A DNA stretch of 64,000 nucleotides, from assembly GCA_016707705.1 (NCBI GenBank), contig JADJHD010000013.1, positions 1 to 64,000 on the forward strand. Reading direction: 5' to 3'. Under the pieces are notes generated by a model. It did no database searches, was not told where the DNA came from, and was given only the letters and a program-made list of their open reading frames with translations. Shown here piece by piece: positions 15,915-25,829 of this stretch (the stretch's first letter is position 1; every line of letters begins with the position of its first letter). The stretch is from Bacteroidales bacterium (GTDB lineage Bacteria > Bacteroidota > Bacteroidia > Bacteroidales > UBA4417). Both the position numbers and the translations under genes were made by a program.

Positions 15915-17186
15915 TTATCCTCCGAAATCATCAAAAGCAATATTTTCTGCCGGTACTCCCAATTGATCAAGCATTTTGAATACAGCTGAATTCATCATAG
16001 GAGGACCACAGAGATAATATTCAATATCCTCTGGTTCCGAATGCTTTCCAAGATAATTATCCAGAACAACCTGATGGATGAAACCAGTATAACCCTTCCA
16101 GTTATCCTCAGGTAAAGGCTCACTCAAGGCCAAATTAAAACTGAAATTCTTGAATTTATTTTCAATTGCCTTGAACTCATCATCATAGAAAGTTTCTCTA
16201 AGGGAACGGGCTCCGTACCAGAAACTGACCTTTCGATCGGTTCCTTCTGTATGGAAAAGGTGGAAAATCATTGAGCGCAATGGCGCCATACCGGCACCTC
16301 CGCCGATAAACACCATTTCCTTATTGGTTTTCTTGATATGGAATTCACCATAGGGACCGCTAACCACTACCTTATCTCCAGGCTTGCGCGAGAAAATATA
16401 GGAGGAGCAAATACCGGGATTCACATTCATGAATTGATTCTTTGCCCTGTCCCAGGGTGGTGTTGCAATACGAATATTCAGTTTAACGATATTGCCTTCT
16501 GCAGGGTGGTTAGCCATGGAATAGGCACGATAGATTGGTTCAGGATTCTTCATCTTGAGATCCCAAATCTTCAGTTTATCCCAATCTTCACGATATTCCT
16601 TTTCAACTTCAAAGGAGTTGAAATCAACTTCACATTTGGGTACATCAATCTGAATATAACCGCCACTCTGAAAATCGAGGGTTTCACCTTCCGGAAGTTT
16701 AACAACAAACTCCTTGATGAAAGTAGCCACATTGTTGTTGGATACAACCTCGCATTCCCATTTCTTGATTCCAAAAATCTCCTTTGGAATTTCAATGCTC
16801 ATATTTTCCCTGATCTTAACCTGACAGCCAAGCCTCCAGTTATCATGCTGCTGCTTGCGGGTAAAGAAACCAGTTTCGGTTGGAAGGATTGTGCCACCTC
16901 CCTCAAGAACCTGACACCTGCACATACCGCAGGTCCCACCCCCACCACAGGCTGAAGGAAGGAATACCTTCTCATTCGCCAGGGTCGAAAGAATACTTGA
17001 GCCCCCGTTAACAGTAAGCTGCTTCTCTCCATTAATGGTAAGAGTAACAGGTCCGCTGGGAGCCAGTTTCGCTTTTGCAACCAGTAGCATAATCACCAGC
17101 AGGATAGTTACCAGAAGGAATATGGTTGTCCCGATGATTAGTGGACCAGTTAACGGTCCCAGAAACAGAATTGTGGATGTAATCAT
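15915..17186 (-). CDS. nqrF: Na+-translocating NADH:quinone reductase subunit F
   Basis: 423 residues, the NADH-oxidising subunit. One N-terminal membrane helix (about 12-37) is followed by a plant-type [2Fe-2S] ferredoxin domain with Cys80, Cys86, Cys89 and Cys121 (SACGGGGTCGMC and LGCQV). The C-terminal ferredoxin reductase part has the FAD site RAYSMANHP and the NADH site GGGAGMAPLRSMIFH, plus YLCGPPMMNSAV and the terminal FDDFGG. Last gene of nqrABCDEF, 15 bp after nqrE. No missing residues. Confidence 0.97.
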   Translation of the reverse strand: MITSTILFLGPLTGPLIIGTTIFLLVTILLVIMLLVAKAKLAPSGPVTLTINGEKQLTVNGGSSILSTLANEKVFLPSACGGGGTCGMCRCQVLEGGGTILPTETGFFTRKQQHDNWRLGCQVKIRENMSIEIPKEIFGIKKWECEVVSNNNVATFIKEFVVKLPEGETLDFQSGGYIQIDVPKCEVDFNSFEVEKEYREDWDKLKIWDLKMKNPEPIYRAYSMANHPAEGNIVKLNIRIATPPWDRAKNQFMNVNPGICSSYIFSRKPGDKVVVSGPYGEFHIKKTNKEMVFIGGGAGMAPLRSMIFHLFHTEGTDRKVSFWYGARSLRETFYDDEFKAIENKFKNFSFNLALSEPLPEDNWKGYTGFIHQVVLDNYLGKHSEPEDIEYYLCGPPMMNSAVFKMLDQLGVPAENIAFDDFGG

Positions 17187-17201
17187 GATTCAGTATGATC
17201 T

Positions 17202-17819
17202 TTAAATCTTAATCCCCATAAAACTCATAAAAGCAATAGCCATCAATCCGGTAAGGATGAATGCAATCCCCAAACCCCTCAAGGCTTTGGGGATGTGCGA
17301 ATACCTGATTTTCTCCCGGATTGCAGCCAATGACACGATAGCCAGGAACCAGCCAAGTCCAGAACCAACTGCATAAGTGGTAACTTCACCAATAGTTTCA
17401 TATTCCCTTTCCTGAACAAACAATGCCACACCCAGAATCGCGCAGTTAACAGCAATAAGGGGAAGGAATATTCCGAGGGCATTATACAAGGAAGGAGAGA
17501 ATTTCTCTACAGCCATTTCAACCAGCTGAACCATTGCTGCAATAACAGCAATAAAAATCATGAAACTGAGATAGCTGAGATCAAGGTCCGCAAGTTCCGG
17601 ACTGAGCCAGGCAAGAGCTCCGGCCTTGAGCATATAGGTATCAACAAGCCAGTTTACCGGAGCTGTAATCAGCAGCACGAAGGTAACTGCAACTCCAAGT
17701 CCCATTGAGGTTTTGACAGTTTTAGAAACAGCCAGGTAAGAACACATTCCAAGGAAATATGCAAAAATCATATTATCGATGAAGATGCTTCTTACAAACA
17801 GGTTGAATAAATTTTCCAT
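17202..17819 (-). CDS. nqrE: Na+-NQR subunit E
   Basis: 205 residues with six predicted membrane helices, the normal size. The sequences FAYFLGMCSYLAVSK and FLPLIAVNCAILGVALF each carry a Cys at the position expected for the membrane-embedded iron centre shared with NqrD. It forms part of the Na+ path. Between nqrD (37 bp upstream) and nqrF (15 bp downstream). Confidence 0.96.
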   Translation of the reverse strand: MENLFNLFVRSIFIDNMIFAYFLGMCSYLAVSKTVKTSMGLGVAVTFVLLITAPVNWLVDTYMLKAGALAWLSPELADLDLSYLSFMIFIAVIAAMVQLVEMAVEKFSPSLYNALGIFLPLIAVNCAILGVALFVQEREYETIGEVTTYAVGSGLGWFLAIVSLAAIREKIRYSHIPKALRGLGIAFILTGLMAIAFMSFMGIKI

Positions 17820-17856
17820 TTCTCTTTAGTTTTTCGGTTAAAACAGTGAAAACCGA

Positions 17857-18519
17857 TTAATTATCTTCTTGCAATACCGGGTTCTTCGATCGCTGAATCC
17901 ATATTATCACTCCGATCGTCATCAATGCCATGGGTGGAAGAATCATGAGACCATTGTTCACGTATCCGGCTTCATAGAAAGCCTTCGGAATTACGTCAAA
18001 CCCATAAATCTTGCCTGAGCCAAGCAGTTCCCTGAAAAAGGCTATTATAACCAGAATCGCACCATAACCCAGTCCATTACCGATACCATCAATAAATGAA
18101 GGCCAGGGTTTGTTTGCCATTGCGAATGCTTCCAGTCGTCCCATCAGAATACAGTTCGTAATAATGAGTCCAACAAAAACTGAAAGTTTTTTGCTAACAT
18201 CATATACATATGCCTTCAGCAACTGGTCCACAATAATAACCAGAGCTGCAACAACAACAAGCTGCACGATAATTCTGATCCTTGAAGGAATTGTATCCCT
18301 GATCAGAGCTATAATAAGATTGGAGAAAGCTGTAACTACTGTTACTGATAAAGCCATAACTATGGCAGGCTTCATCTGAACTGTAACAGCAAGAGCTGAA
18401 CAAATTCCCAAAACCTGAACAGTTACCGGATTCTCTAAGTTAAGAGGATTTTTAAGCAACTTAAAATTTCTGGGTGAGAACCAGGGGTCCTTTTCCTTTA
18501 TGATTTTTTCTTCGCTCAT
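17857..18519 (-). CDS. nqrD: Na+-NQR subunit D
   Basis: 220 residues, six membrane helices after a charged N-terminal arm. VLGICSALAVT and GLIITNCILMGRLEAFAM carry the Cys residues that pair with those of NqrE to hold the intramembrane iron centre. Homologous to NqrE and to RnfE. It is followed by nqrE after 37 bp; 59 bp separate it from nqrC. Confidence 0.96.
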   Translation of the reverse strand: MSEEKIIKEKDPWFSPRNFKLLKNPLNLENPVTVQVLGICSALAVTVQMKPAIVMALSVTVVTAFSNLIIALIRDTIPSRIRIIVQLVVVAALVIIVDQLLKAYVYDVSKKLSVFVGLIITNCILMGRLEAFAMANKPWPSFIDGIGNGLGYGAILVIIAFFRELLGSGKIYGFDVIPKAFYEAGYVNNGLMILPPMALMTIGVIIWIQRSKNPVLQEDN

Positions 18520-18578
18520 TGTATAACGAATTTGAATGTAAGCGTTTAATCTCTTTTAACGGACTGTATAATGCCGTT

Positions 18579-19295
18579 TTACTTTATCTGCTTTTTGAAA
18601 TAGGCTTCATAGCCGGTCAGGTTATCGCGAAGCATCCTCTCAACTCCCTTACTGGTGATTGTACCTCCCGAAATTGCATCTACCCCGTGAATATCATCTG
18701 GTTTAGCTCCACCTTTAATAATGTTGATAGAGGTAAGGTTCTTCTGATCATCAAATATCTTCTTCCCAAAGAATGGCTTCTGAAAAATCTCCGTATTGAT
18801 TTCAGCACCTAGCCCCGGAGTTTCTCCCTTATGATCGTACATACATCCGACAATGGTGTTATAGTCGGTTTTAAGGGACAGATAACCCCACACCGGCCCC
18901 CATAGTCCTTTTCCACGAAGAGGCACTATGAATGCGGTATCCTTATTGTCAAGAACGGCCACAAATACAGGAAGCAACTGCTGTTCAGCAGGCTTCTTCA
19001 ACTCAGCTGCCATCTCTATCGGGAACACCTTGTCAGTATTGGATTCAACCACTTCACCCTTATTATTTACGGCAAATGCACGGATTACGTATTTCTTATA
19101 CATTTCCATTACTTGCATCTTGGGTATTCCTTTTGTAGTAACATTCACGGATGAAAGAATATTTTGCATTTTTTCAATCCGGATGTTGTCTTCCTGGGCT
19201 GGTTTCAATTGCACAGCCACAATGGTAAGCGAAATGGCTATGACCACTACCATTACCACGGAATAGATGAAGATATATTTATTGCTATGCTCCAT
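18579..19295 (-). CDS. nqrC: Na+-NQR subunit C (covalent FMN carrier)
   Basis: 238 residues: one N-terminal membrane helix (about 7-29) and a periplasmic FMN-binding domain. ETPGLGAEI and the flavinylation motif DAISGGTIT are present, with Thr212 the expected FMN attachment site. The motif reads SGGT where many species have SGAT. ApbE, encoded about 5 kb away, would attach the FMN. It lies 20 bp after nqrB. Confidence 0.96.
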   Translation of the reverse strand: MEHSNKYIFIYSVVMVVVIAISLTIVAVQLKPAQEDNIRIEKMQNILSSVNVTTKGIPKMQVMEMYKKYVIRAFAVNNKGEVVESNTDKVFPIEMAAELKKPAEQQLLPVFVAVLDNKDTAFIVPLRGKGLWGPVWGYLSLKTDYNTIVGCMYDHKGETPGLGAEINTEIFQKPFFGKKIFDDQKNLTSINIIKGGAKPDDIHGVDAISGGTITSKGVERMLRDNLTGYEAYFKKQIK

Positions 19296-19315
19296 GTTGA
19301 TACACAGAATTAAGA

Positions 19316-20476
19316 TTATACAACTGCCTTTGCTCTTTTGAGCCGGCGTTTAATATTCGATTCTATTACGAAATGATCGATAAGCGGGGCAAATGTGTTC
19401 ATCAACAGAATTGCCAGCATGGTTCCTTCAGGATAGGCAGGATTGAATACCCTTACCATAATTGCAAAGAAACCTGCAAGAAATCCGTAAATCCATTTGC
19501 CACGGTTTGTCTGGGCTGCGGTAACAGGATCAGTTGCCATGAACACCATTCCAAACAGGAAGCTACCCATCATCACCTGTGTTAAAGGATCAATGGTCAT
19601 ATAGGCATTTGCAGCAACAGCATTGAAAATAAGAGTAATGGTTACACCTCCCAGAAGTCCTGCCACCATTATTCTCCAACTGCCTATACCACTTAAAATC
19701 AAAATAGCTGCTCCAATAATGATTGCCAGTTTCGATGTTTCTCCGATAGAACCTGGAATGAAACCGAAGAAGAGATCATGCATTGAAGGCAACTTATCGA
19801 TAGCACCGGATGCTGCTCTTGCGAGCGGAGTAGCTCCTGAAAAACCATCTATTACTCCAGTACCTTTTGTCAAACCTGCAGTCCAGATGGTATCACCGGT
19901 AATTTGGGCCGGATATGCAAAGAATATAAATGCACGAGCCAGTAATGCCGGATTGAATACATTCATACCGGTGCCTCCAAATGCCTCTTTGCCAAGAATA
20001 ACAGCAAAAATTGAGGAAACAGCAACCATCCACAATGGAATGTCAACAGGCATTACCAAAGGAATCAGCATTCCTGAAACCAGGTAACCCTCATTCACTT
20101 CATGCTTGCGGTATTGGGCAAAAATAAATTCAACAGCAAGTCCTGAAGCATAGGCAACCACAACAATTGGCAGAACCTTCCATAGACCGAAGCTAAAAAT
20201 CTGCCCAAAGGAAGCGGTTTGTCCTAAAGAGAGGTAATGCTGGTAACCGGTATTCCATATGCCAAAAAGCAAAGCTGGCATAAGAGCCAGCAACACAACT
20301 GACATGGTTCGCTTCAGGTCAACAGCATCGCGGATATGACTACCGGAAGTGGTAGTTGAATCAGGAACATAAAGAAAAGTCTCAAAGGCATCAAATGTAG
20401 AATGCAACTTCTCGAACTTCCCCCCTTCCCTGAACTGCGGCTTAATCCTGTCAAGATAATTTCTTAAAGCTTTCAT
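19316..20476 (-). CDS. nqrB: Na+-NQR subunit B
   Basis: 386 residues with about ten membrane helices. The motif DGFSGATPLA places covalent FMN on Thr216. GGTGMNVFNPALLARA and FMATDPVTAAQTNRGKW are family-conserved. NqrB carries FMN and riboflavin and is the main Na+-translocating, quinone-interacting subunit. The N-terminal arm (1-55) is cytoplasmic and charged. It lies 57 bp after nqrA. Confidence 0.97.
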   Translation of the reverse strand: MKALRNYLDRIKPQFREGGKFEKLHSTFDAFETFLYVPDSTTTSGSHIRDAVDLKRTMSVVLLALMPALLFGIWNTGYQHYLSLGQTASFGQIFSFGLWKVLPIVVVAYASGLAVEFIFAQYRKHEVNEGYLVSGMLIPLVMPVDIPLWMVAVSSIFAVILGKEAFGGTGMNVFNPALLARAFIFFAYPAQITGDTIWTAGLTKGTGVIDGFSGATPLARAASGAIDKLPSMHDLFFGFIPGSIGETSKLAIIIGAAILILSGIGSWRIMVAGLLGGVTITLIFNAVAANAYMTIDPLTQVMMGSFLFGMVFMATDPVTAAQTNRGKWIYGFLAGFFAIMVRVFNPAYPEGTMLAILLMNTFAPLIDHFVIESNIKRRLKRAKAVV

Positions 20477-20533
20477 TTATCTGTAATGGTATGTAAGTCG
20501 AATGTGATTATATTTTCATTGAGCAGTTATGTG

Positions 20534-21877
20534 CTAACTCATCTCTTTCCTTACAAGGTCAAGGCCTTTTCGGATAATTTTCTGGATATCCGTCTTTGAT
20601 GTATCTATAAATTCAACCAGGGCAAAATCTTCCTCATCTATTTCATAGATACCAAGCTTTTCCATCAAATCAATATCTTCAATAATGCAGGCTTTGATAA
20701 GCTGCATGGGAAGAATATCCATCGGGAAAACCTTTTCGTATTGACCGGTCATAACCAGGGCTCTTTCACCACCATGCAGGTTTGTATCAAGCTTGTACTT
20801 CTTTCCGGGTGTAAGCCATGAGAAGTAAGATTTTGAAAAACTGAATTTCGAGAATCCAGGCATTGCCCATCCAAAAAACTCATGATGGTTCCCTTCAGGA
20901 ATTACAGTAACCTGCTGATGATAGAAACCAAGATAACCATCATGACGAACCTTCTCTCCTGTCAAAACATTACCACTTATTATGCGCATATTGCCTTCAG
21001 TCTTGGCATCCCTTGGGAACATGCCTTTAAGCGATGCACCTTTCCGTGTGCGCAAATATCCTTGTTTGCCAGCTTCTGAGCCGGTAAGGGCAATTGTTAC
21101 TGCCGGATCATAAACTCCCAGCTGGAATAACCTGCCAATTACAAGCACATCCTGTGCATTCACAATCCAGACGATATCTCCCTTGTTAATTGGTTCACGA
21201 TGGTGAATCTGAACACCAACATTGCCCGCAGGATGAGGACCAGAATAAAATGTTGTCTCAACACCCTTGATTCCTGCCAGTTCATTTTGACCTGCCGGTA
21301 AACCAAGATGAAGCTTTCCTTCAGTCAAACGCATCAGTACATCCATTCCGGCTTTGAAAAGAGGCAGCTCAGAGGATATAACAAATGAAAGATCCGGTGC
21401 CAAAGGCGAACTATCAAATCCACTGACAAAAATGGACTTTGGTTTATCATCAGGATTGGCAATGATAGTATAAGGTCGTTGCCTGATCATTGGCCAGACT
21501 CCACTCTTCACCATTTTTTCAATGATTTCCTCACGGCTTAAGGAAGAACTATCCAGCTTGCCGAAATCCTCATAACTCAGTTTTTCGTCCGGAGTTATTA
21601 CTATTTCCTGAAGCACTCTCTTCTCCCCCCTGTTTATAGCTTTCACTACACCGCTAACCGGTGAACAGAAAACAATGCGCTCCTTTAATTTATCATGGAA
21701 AACAGGGGTGCCTGCGTTAACAAGATCGCCTTCTTTCACAAGTAATCTGGGAAAAACGCCTGTAAAGTCTGTTGGCTTGAGAGCATATTCTGATGGGGAA
21801 TAATCAGAAACTTCCTTCGTTGCCTCGCCTAACAAATTGATTGTGAGGCCTTTTTTTATTTTTATGGTATCTGCCAT
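20534..21877 (-). CDS. nqrA: Na+-NQR subunit A
   Basis: 447 residues, the soluble cytoplasmic quinone-associated subunit. The N-terminal biotinyl-lipoyl-like fold includes LVKEGDLVNAGTPVFHDK and FCSPVSGVVKAINRGEKR, and FYSGPHPAGNVGVQIHH is family-conserved. First gene of the six-gene nqr operon, which is transcribed on the minus strand and separated by a 276-bp intergenic from the divergent T9SS plug gene. Confidence 0.97.
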   Translation of the reverse strand: MADTIKIKKGLTINLLGEATKEVSDYSPSEYALKPTDFTGVFPRLLVKEGDLVNAGTPVFHDKLKERIVFCSPVSGVVKAINRGEKRVLQEIVITPDEKLSYEDFGKLDSSSLSREEIIEKMVKSGVWPMIRQRPYTIIANPDDKPKSIFVSGFDSSPLAPDLSFVISSELPLFKAGMDVLMRLTEGKLHLGLPAGQNELAGIKGVETTFYSGPHPAGNVGVQIHHREPINKGDIVWIVNAQDVLVIGRLFQLGVYDPAVTIALTGSEAGKQGYLRTRKGASLKGMFPRDAKTEGNMRIISGNVLTGEKVRHDGYLGFYHQQVTVIPEGNHHEFFGWAMPGFSKFSFSKSYFSWLTPGKKYKLDTNLHGGERALVMTGQYEKVFPMDILPMQLIKACIIEDIDLMEKLGIYEIDEEDFALVEFIDTSKTDIQKIIRKGLDLVRKEMS

Positions 21878-21920
21878 TTTAATCTTCAGAATAAGGGTAT
21901 TGAAGCGTTGAAAAGCGCGC

Positions 21921-21928
21921 CAAATATA
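21921..21928 (-). promoter_or_regulatory. candidate -7 element for the nqr operon
   Basis: TATATTTG on the minus strand matches TAnnTTTG and lies 43 bp upstream of the nqrA ATG. No clear -33 TTG at the expected distance. Confidence 0.45.
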
Positions 21929-22105
21929 GAAATATTTAAATATATCTATCCCGTTTAGATAAAATAAATACTTAATTTAAGGTATCCGATTCAATACCAG
22001 CACTTAACGAATTACAAATAAGTTCAACTTTTTGAGATTGCATTAAAAGCCAATAAGGGCATTGAATATCATTCAGATTATATCTTTAGACATAATGAAA
22101 GGAGA

Positions 22106-22136
22106 TTGCCTGAATTCATGGATACGCTTATCTTTG
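22106..22136 (+). promoter_or_regulatory. promoter of the T9SS plug gene
   Basis: TTG at 22106-22108 and TATCTTTG at 22129-22136 with a 20-bp spacer, ending 17 bp before the ATG at 22154, so the leader would be very short (about 10 nt). Confidence 0.65.
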
Positions 22137-22153
22137 TTCTTTAGCAAAATTCC

Positions 22154-23503
22154 ATGATAAGTCCCCTCCATCTCAAACGACTCCACAGCAGTGTAATCCT
22201 GCTTACAATCTTATTTAACATCTCAGTAGCAGGTATAGCAATGAATGCAATGCCTGCTCCTGACTCTTCCGAGTATTTCAATCCCTCTGAACCTGGCTAT
22301 ACGAACAGGACTTTTAGTTCAGCAATCAAATCGATACTTCTGTTTAAAGCAGGTTTTGAGCTCTCTGACCCCCTCATTCAACTGAACACTGATGATAAAC
22401 TGCAACTGGAATTTGATGATTTGAGTGGGAATATTAAGGAGTACTACTATTCTTTCACACATTGCAATGCCGAATGGACCCCAACAGAAATATGGCAGAA
22501 TGAATATCTTGAAGGCACTCTTGAGGACAGAATTGACGATTACTCCTTCTCATTTAATACACGACAACCATACACACATTATAAGGCTGTTTTCCCAAAT
22601 GAACGGTTCACCTTCAAGATTTCCGGCAACTACGTATTGAAAGTGTACACAAAATCACCCGATGGAGAGGAAGAAATTGCCTTTACCAGAAGAATGATGG
22701 TTTTCGATCCGAAAGTTAGTGTTACAGCTACCCTTCAGCGAGCAACCACTCTTGATGAAACTGACACCCATCAGGAAATAGATTTTTACATTTCAACTTC
22801 AGGATACAGAATTGACGCTCCTTATCAGGATGTGCAGGTGACTATAATGCAGAATGGTCGCTGGGACAATGCCTTAACAAAGCTTAAACCCTTCATGGTT
22901 AGGGGAGAAATGCTTGATTATGCCTACGATAATGGCACCAATGAAATGAAGGGTGGTAATGAGTTCAGGCATTTTGACTTTAAAAGCCTTAAATACCTTT
23001 CCGACAGGGTGAAGGAGATCAGATACAATGATAATATGTACAATGTGTATCTCTGGGAAAGTGAAAGGCGCACTTTTAAGGTATATTCCCAGGATGATGA
23101 TATTGACGGCAAGTTCCTCCTTCATACCGAAGACGAAAAGGAGGTTTCAACCATGGGTGAATATGCAACAGTTCATTTTTTCCTTCCATATCAGGCTCCG
23201 GTTGTTACTGGAGCAATATATGTAGCAGGCGGCTTTAATTCCTGGGAGTATACTCCTGAAAACCGGATGAAATACAATTTTAGCAGACACGGATATGAAG
23301 CAGAGATATTGCTGAAGCAAGGCTACTACAACTTTCAGTATGTATTGCTTGAAGATAACTCCAAAGCCGGCGACGAATCCTATATTGAAGGCAGCCATTT
23401 CGAAACGGAAAACAACTATACCATTCTGGTATATCATCACGACAGGGGCAGTTTATATGACCAGCTGATTTACGCAGTCAGTTACCAGTCGAATAAGAAA
23501 TAG
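22154..23503 (+). CDS. type IX secretion plug-type protein (DUF5103 family)
   Basis: 449 residues with an N-terminal signal (about 1-30). The first domain contains SAIKSILLFKAGFELSDPLI, LQLEFDDLSG and YYYSFTHCNAEWTPTEIWQNEYLEG, the hallmark of the DUF5103/T9SS plug family, which closes the lateral opening of the SprA/Sov translocon when no cargo is passing. A later domain (about 350-449) looks like a carbohydrate-binding or early-set fold (AIYVAGGFNSWEYTPENRM, FQYVLLED). Family membership is confident; the role as plug rests on work in other species. The promoter directly upstream and the divergent nqr operon suggest it is monocistronic. Confidence 0.85.
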   Translation: MISPLHLKRLHSSVILLTILFNISVAGIAMNAMPAPDSSEYFNPSEPGYTNRTFSSAIKSILLFKAGFELSDPLIQLNTDDKLQLEFDDLSGNIKEYYYSFTHCNAEWTPTEIWQNEYLEGTLEDRIDDYSFSFNTRQPYTHYKAVFPNERFTFKISGNYVLKVYTKSPDGEEEIAFTRRMMVFDPKVSVTATLQRATTLDETDTHQEIDFYISTSGYRIDAPYQDVQVTIMQNGRWDNALTKLKPFMVRGEMLDYAYDNGTNEMKGGNEFRHFDFKSLKYLSDRVKEIRYNDNMYNVYLWESERRTFKVYSQDDDIDGKFLLHTEDEKEVSTMGEYATVHFFLPYQAPVVTGAIYVAGGFNSWEYTPENRMKYNFSRHGYEAEILLKQGYYNFQYVLLEDNSKAGDESYIEGSHFETENNYTILVYHHDRGSLYDQLIYAVSYQSNKK

Positions 23504-23596
23504 CATTAACTGTCAAAAATGTCAGGTTATCACTTTTGAATCTGAAATATCGAATGATGAGTTGAGATGCCTAATAGCTTCTATTGTTAGAAGTTA

Positions 23597-24850
23597 CTAT
23601 TCATAACGCAAGGCATCTATAGGATCCAGATTGGCAGCCTTGGTGGCTGGAACAATACCGGAAATCAGCGCAACAATAAAACAGAGTGTTACACCCAAGG
23701 CAATCCATGCCCAAGGGATTATAAAACTGCTGCCAATAGCCAGGGAAAGGGCATTTCCAATTGAAATTCCAAGAATAATACCCAGCATCCCCCCTATTTG
23801 TGCAATCACAATTGCTTCTGCAAGAAACTGGTTCCTGATAGTTTTCTTATTGGCTCCAATTGCCTTGCGGATTCCAATTTCACGAGTTCTTTCCGTCACG
23901 CTTACAAGCATAATGTTCATCAAACCAATGGCTGCTCCCATCAGGGTAATCAAACCAATTATTGTTGCAGCCAGTCGCAGGTACTTCAGACTGTCAAACA
24001 GCATGGCTGCGATATTATCGCTCTTGGTGATATCAAAACTATCCTCTTCATCCAGTTCTACATTCCTGATCACCCTCAGCAAGCCTGTAGCCTCGCCAAT
24101 GGCGGGTTCAAGCATTTCTCCGCTAGGGACATTCACATTGATGGAATAGCTGGCATTGGGGCGGGGGAATCGTTCTCTTACATTGTTTATAGGAAGGAGG
24201 CAAATATTATCCGGATTAAAGCCCATACTTGCGCCCTTTTCCTTGAGAACACCAATAATCTGGTATTTGCCTGAGCCAATGCTTACCGTTTTGCCGACAG
24301 GATCTTCCTTGCCCTTAAAAACCTTATTGATCACTGCACTGCCAACAATCGCAACACTCGAACCATAAAAAATTTCATTGGGAGTAAAATTCCTGCCACT
24401 ACCCAGTTCAAAACCGGATGTAACAATATAGCCTTCGTCTGTGCCAATTACCGGAACATTCGGATGAGTCTTGAGTGTTCCAAATTTAACTGTTGCAGTG
24501 CTGGTAGCATAATAAAAAAGGGCAGTGCTTGCCGGGAAGCTGTATTCGTTTTTGAATCGCAAGGCCTCATCATAGGTTATCTCCCTGAAATTCGTTGGCC
24601 TGCTGCTTTGATTTCCGATATGAATTCTGAGCGAGCGGTTTCTGACAGTGAAGGTATTTGCCCCCATCATCTGAAAATTCTCATTCAGGTAATACTTAAT
24701 AGCATCAATGGAAGTAAGAATTCCTACCAACGACATGATACCGAAGGAGATAATCATTACGGTAAGAATTGTGCGTAGTTTATGGCTACGTATAGAATGA
24801 AGGGATATCCTTAGGTTTTCGCGGGCGACACCTTTACTGACAATTGCCAT
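23597..24850 (-). CDS. MacB/FtsX-type ABC transporter permease
   Basis: 417 residues with the MacB layout: one N-terminal membrane helix (HKLRTILTVMIISFGIMSLVGIL), a large periplasmic domain (about 50-280), and three C-terminal helices (MGAAIGLMNIMLVSVTERTR-EIGIRKAIG loop, then IAQIGGMLGIILGISIG and WIALGVTLCFIVALISGIVPA). The ending KAANLDPIDALRYE is typical. MacB-like proteins work mechanically across the envelope, in export of lipoproteins, toxins or peptides. No ATPase gene is adjacent, so the partner lies elsewhere. Convergent with the plug gene. Confidence 0.9.
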   Translation of the reverse strand: MAIVSKGVARENLRISLHSIRSHKLRTILTVMIISFGIMSLVGILTSIDAIKYYLNENFQMMGANTFTVRNRSLRIHIGNQSSRPTNFREITYDEALRFKNEYSFPASTALFYYATSTATVKFGTLKTHPNVPVIGTDEGYIVTSGFELGSGRNFTPNEIFYGSSVAIVGSAVINKVFKGKEDPVGKTVSIGSGKYQIIGVLKEKGASMGFNPDNICLLPINNVRERFPRPNASYSINVNVPSGEMLEPAIGEATGLLRVIRNVELDEEDSFDITKSDNIAAMLFDSLKYLRLAATIIGLITLMGAAIGLMNIMLVSVTERTREIGIRKAIGANKKTIRNQFLAEAIVIAQIGGMLGIILGISIGNALSLAIGSSFIIPWAWIALGVTLCFIVALISGIVPATKAANLDPIDALRYE

Positions 24851-25045
24851 ATCGATAGAATTCTAAACTAAATAGCTGGTTTGATGGCAATTCATGGAAT
24901 CACCAATCATTAAACAAATGTACCTTAAAAATGATGCATCAGCCTGCCGAAGTTTAACATATTTCCTGCTTTTTAGGAAATTTAACATCGAAGAAAGCAT
25001 CATCAGCTTTCTTTGACAATATAAAAGCGAAAAGGTTACCGGAAT

Positions 25046-25549
25046 TTAGAAAATTGCGATCGCCGAGCTCATAAGTAACGACCATATCAGCACTGAAGCA
25101 GAGAGGTAAAGCACAGCATACTGCCGGTTTGAATAAAATCGGGCTGCAAGGAATGAGCCAACGGGAATTGAAAACAGCACCGGAGTAAGAATCACAATGC
25201 CTATAAAGCCATATTTTTTCCTGACACGAACGAAAAGTCGATTGCTGAAGGTGAATTTCCTTCTGATTCTGCTTGATGGGAAATATCGCTCAGCTATATG
25301 CCCCTTCTTAACCTTGATTGCTATATAATGCACCGCATCATGAACATAGCTGCGAATGTATTGATCATACATTCTTATTATCACCCTGCTCATATAAAAA
25401 AACAGCAATACTCCCATTATTCCGCCTGCTGATGTGGATGCTACTGTTTGAAAATAGTTCAAACCCATTCCAAATGACAAAGGAGGAGCAATCAGGAACT
25501 TTACACTGCTCAGTGAAAAGATAATCAGGAATTTAAGGAGGGATGACAT
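25046..25549 (-). CDS. small integral membrane protein (Sm_multidrug_ex-like)
   Basis: 167 residues with about four hydrophobic helices: an N-terminal pair (LKFLIIFSLSSVKFLIAPPL and GGIMGVLLFFYMSRVII), a basic cytoplasmic loop (about 75-108), then KYGFIGIVILTPVLFSIPVGSF and AVLYLSASVLIWSLLMSSA. The PxxSIPxGSF segment after KYGFIG is the pattern of the putative small multidrug export family (PF06695). No substrate is known. 195 bp separate it from the permease gene and 280 bp from upp; neither gap holds another convincing feature. Confidence 0.55.
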   Translation of the reverse strand: MSSLLKFLIIFSLSSVKFLIAPPLSFGMGLNYFQTVASTSAGGIMGVLLFFYMSRVIIRMYDQYIRSYVHDAVHYIAIKVKKGHIAERYFPSSRIRRKFTFSNRLFVRVRKKYGFIGIVILTPVLFSIPVGSFLAARFYSNRQYAVLYLSASVLIWSLLMSSAIAIF

Positions 25550-25829
25550 ATTAGCGGAGGAAGTAGAAAGAGTGTTTACTATGAACGGACTGCCATTAGA
25601 TTTATTGCCTGAAGTTCAATAAGTAACCTGACTATGAAAAGAATTTCGCAATAATATTCCCATGCTCATTCTTTGGATTACAAGATCCTGACTACAGGAC
25701 TTTTCATGCAACAATAATCCTGCATTCAGGATTCAAAAAAACTCAGCCTAAAGAAATAACAATTCAGAGAACTGAATGTCGCAGGAAAGTAAAAAGAAAT
25801 AGAAGGATCAATTCCGCAGAAACGCCTGA

